Source: Limnohabitans sp. | GTDB taxonomy: Bacteria; Pseudomonadota; Gammaproteobacteria; Burkholderiales; Burkholderiaceae_C | DNA: 7,175 bases | Assembly: GCA_009693225.1 (NCBI GenBank) | Contig: SHXP01000117.1 | Coordinates: 1-7,175, forward strand | Direction: 5' to 3' | Shown here: positions 4,790-7,175 of the stretch, piece after piece | Layout of the letters: each line of letters begins with the position of its first letter | How positions within the stretch are numbered: the first letter of the stretch is position 1 | Program-made: the position numbers and the translations under genes | The notes under the pieces: generated by a model | Told to the model about the DNA's origin: nothing | Databases searched by the model: none | What the model saw: only the letters and a program-made list of their open reading frames with translations

Positions 4790-6498
4790 CAGAGGTTGTG
4801 CGGTGGTTGGAAGATGGACAGATCAACCGGAATGCCGCGGCGGGCCATGTCCTGGCAGAAGTCGGGGATAAGGCCGGTGGCGATGAATTTGCCTTTGATC
4901 TTGCCGTTCTCATCGTAGCCATCCTGCTTGAACAAAAAAATGTCCTGCAGTTGCACGATATCGCCCTCCATACCGGTGACCTCGGTGATGTGCGTGATCT
5001 TGCGGCTGCCGTCTGGAAAACGACTTTGCTGAACGATCATGTGAACAGCCGAAGCAATCTGTTCGCGAATGGCACGCAAGGGCAAATCAAGGCCGGACAT
5101 CAGGGTCATCACTTCAAGACGTGCGATACAGTCACGCGGTGTGTTGGCGTGGGCTGTCGTCATGGAGCCATCGTGGCCGGTGTTCATCGCCTGCAACATG
5201 TCCAGCGCTTCGCCGCCACGGCATTCGCCGACCACGATCCGGTCAGGTCGCATGCGCAGGCAGTTTTTGACCAATTCACGAATCGTGATGGCGCCTTTAC
5301 CTTCAGAATTCGGTGGTCGTGACTCGAGTGAAATCAAGTGCGGTTTGGCCAACTGGAGTTCGGCCGCATCTTCCACTGTAACGATGCGTTCATCGTCCGG
5401 AATGTAGTTCGACATCACGTTCAGCAAGGTTGTTTTACCGGAGCCGGTGCCGCCTGAGATGACGATATTGGCGGCTTGACCGACGGCAATTTCCAGAAAC
5501 TTCATCATATCTTTGGTCACCGAGCCGTAATTGATCATGTCCGTGTCGACCAGTTTGGACTTTGAAAATTTACGGATGGTGATGTTGCAGCCTTTGAGCG
5601 CCAGCGGCGGGATCACGGCGTTGACGCGTGAGCCATCTTTCAAGCGGGCATCAACCATGGGTGAGCTCTCGTCAATGCGACGGCCGATAGGCGCAACGAT
5701 TCGCTCAATCGCCCCGAGTACTGCCTGGTCGGTGCTGAACGCAATATCAACCTTTGTCAATCGGCCTTTACGTTCAACGTAAATTTCATCAAAGCGGTTG
5801 ACCATGATCTCGCTGACGGTCGGATCAGCCAACAAGTCTTCAAGCGGGCCCAGACCGATCACCTCGTTCAGCAACTCTCTGGCCAATCGGGCACTATCAA
5901 TGTCAGCTGGCAGACTGGTGTCAGTGGCCAGAATTTCTGCAATCATCGTTTGCGTGTTCGAGCGCAATTCGTCTTCGCTCATGCTCCGGACGTCGACCCG
6001 TCGCAAATCCATCTGTGCAATCAATTTGCCATGCAGTTTCCGGCGCGCATCGTTCATCCGCTCAGTCAGGCCAGGCGTGGCGGCTACCACGACCTTCTGC
6101 GCTGGCGACTGCTTGACGACCGGATCCGATTTAGCCACGAAAGTACCAGCAACGGCTGCAGGCGAGGGCTGGGAAGCCGGTACAGCCGCAGTGTTTACAG
6201 GCGCGGCTTCGACGACCACATTAACGTAGTTGCCACCAATCCGAATCACGTCTTCAGCGCGCAGCGGGCCGTACTCTTTATCGATGGCTTTTCCGTTGAC
6301 TTCCGTCGCACCCATGGCGCCATGGTCTTCTACAAAAAAGCCGGACGGCCGCCGATGAATCGTCGCGTGGCGTTTGCCCACCGTCCAGCCGCGCAACACG
6401 ATCAGGTTGTCGTCGGCTTTGCCGATTGTGAGGCTGTCCTTCTCGCAGTTGACCCGCGTGGGCTCACTTTTTTCAGATCTGTATTCAACACTGAACAT
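4789..6498 (-). CDS. tadA: Tad pilus assembly ATPase TadA/CpaF with N-terminal FHA domain
   Basis: A 569-residue secretion ATPase of the VirB11/GspE superfamily that powers Flp pilus assembly at the cytoplasmic face. The ATG at 6498 is preferred over an in-frame TTG at 6516 because AGGGGA sits 4 bases before it. Residues about 18-75 are a forkhead-associated (FHA) fold: IGKADDNLIVL, VGKRHATI and VNG. Its usual phosphothreonine contacts are altered, with GK in place of GR and GKRH in place of SxRH. A Pro/Ala-rich linker follows (about 99-139), then the CpaF core. The core has Walker A GGTGSGKTT (349-357), an Asp box with VEDAAELQL (about 374-382), Walker B RIVVGECRGGEALDM (about 420-434) and the His box GHDGSMTTAHA (441-451). 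The ATPase motifs look intact. The FHA fusion makes it longer than a plain CpaF. Its stop shares one base with the tadB start (TGATG). Confidence 0.96.
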   Translation of the reverse strand: MFSVEYRSEKSEPTRVNCEKDSLTIGKADDNLIVLRGWTVGKRHATIHRRPSGFFVEDHGAMGATEVNGKAIDKEYGPLRAEDVIRIGGNYVNVVVEAAPVNTAAVPASQPSPAAVAGTFVAKSDPVVKQSPAQKVVVAATPGLTERMNDARRKLHGKLIAQMDLRRVDVRSMSEDELRSNTQTMIAEILATDTSLPADIDSARLARELLNEVIGLGPLEDLLADPTVSEIMVNRFDEIYVERKGRLTKVDIAFSTDQAVLGAIERIVAPIGRRIDESSPMVDARLKDGSRVNAVIPPLALKGCNITIRKFSKSKLVDTDMINYGSVTKDMMKFLEIAVGQAANIVISGGTGSGKTTLLNVMSNYIPDDERIVTVEDAAELQLAKPHLISLESRPPNSEGKGAITIRELVKNCLRMRPDRIVVGECRGGEALDMLQAMNTGHDGSMTTAHANTPRDCIARLEVMTLMSGLDLPLRAIREQIASAVHMIVQQSRFPDGSRKITHITEVTGMEGDIVQLQDIFLFKQDGYDENGKIKGKFIATGLIPDFCQDMARRGIPVDLSIFQPPHNL

Positions 6499-6502
6499 GG
6501 CA

Positions 6503-6508
6503 TCCCCT
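6503..6508 (-). promoter_or_regulatory. Ribosome binding site that fixes the tadA start
   Basis: On the minus strand AGGGGA is followed by TGCC and then the ATG at 6498. The alternative upstream TTG at 6516 has only A/T-rich sequence before it and would add six residues ahead of MFSVEY. The Shine-Dalgarno match therefore supports the shorter 569-residue protein. The spacing of four bases is slightly short. Confidence 0.7.
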
Positions 6509-6531
6509 GTAATCAAAAAAACCTTCGGCCA

Positions 6532-7175
6532 TTAGTTGAGGATGCCGACGGCGCCCGGCTGAGATTTGAACTTTTCCTGAATCTCCTGTGCCTTTTGCAA
6601 GCGCTCTTGATTCAGACTTGAGGAAGGATCAATTACGGTCGGGGTGACGAAGATCACCAGGTCGGTGCGGCCACTGCGAAAGTTAGTTGACCGGAACAAC
6701 GCGCCGAGGATCGGCAAGTCACCCAGACCCGCGAGTTTCGAGATGTCTTTCTGTAGTTCGGTGTTGAGCAGGCCAGAAAGCACAATAGTTTGCCCTGACT
6801 GCACGTTGAATTCGGAATCTGTTTTTCTGGTCAGGAAGCCCGGGTTGCCGCCAACGGCGACCGAGTTGTCAACGTTGCTGACCTCTGTTTTGAGTATGGT
6901 GCTGACGTTGTTATTCTCATCAGCCACCGGTTCAATAATCAGCTTGATGCCGTAGTCCTTGAATGTCACGCTAGCTGGGGAGTTGGCGCTGGCCGGCGAG
7001 ATGATGGGAATTTGTCCGCCCGCCAGAAATTCTGCCTTGCCGCCGCTGCGCGCGCTCAGTTCAGGCGTTGCCAGGACATAGGCGTCACCGCTGTTGACGG
7101 CGAGATTGATCATCGAGGTGATGGCCGAGGTTATGCCTATGTAAGGGCGCCAGCCGGCGCCACCAACGGGAAGGG
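6532..7175 (-). CDS. rcpA: Tad pilus outer-membrane secretin RcpA/CpaC, C-terminal part
   Basis: This is the C-terminal 213 residues of a type II/III secretin family protein; the reading frame stays open to the right edge, so the start lies outside the window. The family forms the multimeric outer-membrane channel through which the Flp pilus leaves the cell. The visible part begins in the secretin beta-domain, with a stretch GWRPYIGITSAITSMINLAV, then TPELSARSGGKAEFLAGGQIPI (about visible residues 35-57). The hallmark C-terminal block follows: SGQTIVLSGLL, LAGLGDLPILGALFRS and TDLVIFVTPTVIDP. After it comes a short charged tail ending in a TAA stop. The next gene is the tad ATPase, 33 bases downstream on the same strand, which favours a Tad secretin (RcpA/CpaC) over a type II or III secretion secretin. 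The signal peptide and the N-terminal BON/N-domains cannot be seen. Confidence 0.93.
   Translation of the reverse strand, partial: LPVGGAGWRPYIGITSAITSMINLAVNSGDAYVLATPELSARSGGKAEFLAGGQIPIISPASANSPASVTFKDYGIKLIIEPVADENNNVSTILKTEVSNVDNSVAVGGNPGFLTRKTDSEFNVQSGQTIVLSGLLNTELQKDISKLAGLGDLPILGALFRSTNFRSGRTDLVIFVTPTVIDPSSSLNQERLQKAQEIQEKFKSQPGAVGILN

Noticed and set aside
4798..5322. A 174-codon plus-strand open frame opposite the tadA core
   Set aside because: It is the antisense of the strongly conserved Walker B and His-box region; no family is recognisable and no ribosome site supports it.
6510..6535. Possible terminator between rcpA and tadA (short GGCC-GAA-GGTT stem followed by T-run on the minus strand)
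   Set aside because: The stem is only four pairs, two of them G-T; too weak for an intrinsic terminator, and the downstream genes are clearly part of the same pathway.
5950..6621. A 223-codon plus-strand open frame antisense to tadA
   Set aside because: It lies opposite a tadA reading frame with intact FHA and linker signatures, has no recognisable domain, and its Cys/His/Arg-rich composition is typical of a shadow frame.

Overview
All genes in this window lie on the minus strand, so it reads from right to left. It covers the middle and downstream part of a Tad (Flp/type IVc) pilus assembly operon, followed by two small cyclic-nucleotide-binding-fold genes and the beginning of a two-partner secretion transporter gene. 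The protein styles suggest a betaproteobacterium, probably Burkholderiales (Comamonadaceae-like). The clues are an FHA-fused TadA, a DUF192 gene inside the tad operon, and a TpsB with a proline-rich N-terminus containing PDAGR. This placement is inferred from recognition, not from a search.

Order of transcription: the end of an rcpA/cpaC-type secretin (its 5' part is beyond base 7175); tadA/cpaF with an N-terminal FHA domain; tadB and tadC (inner-membrane platform); a DUF192 gene; a short tadD-like TPR lipoprotein; a tadE-like pseudopilin with a 45-bp in-frame tandem repeat; two cNMP-binding-fold proteins without a DNA-binding domain; and the first 92 codons of a ShlB/FhaC/HecB-type outer-membrane transporter, which runs off base 1.

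From tadA to tadE every junction is a 1- or 4-base stop/start overlap (TGATG, ATGA, TTGA, ATGA, ATGA), so these genes are almost certainly one translationally coupled unit. The rcpA-tadA, tadE-cNMP1 and cNMP1-cNMP2 gaps are only 33, 26 and 8 bases, and the gap before the TpsB gene is 60 bases. I see no convincing promoter or terminator in any of them. There is no gene-free stretch above 300 bases.

Functionally, the TadA ATPase drives the TadB/TadC platform to assemble Flp pilins. The secretin forms the outer-membrane pore. The TadD-like lipoprotein probably assists at the outer membrane, and the TadE-like pseudopilin is processed like Flp. The unusual parts are the sensory modules: an FHA domain fused to the motor and two stand-alone cNMP folds. 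All three have altered ligand-contacting residues, and they sit beside a probable adhesin/exoprotein secretion gene. This may be a surface-attachment island with its own control proteins. No tadZ lies between rcpA and tadA, and no tadF or tadG follows tadE within the window.
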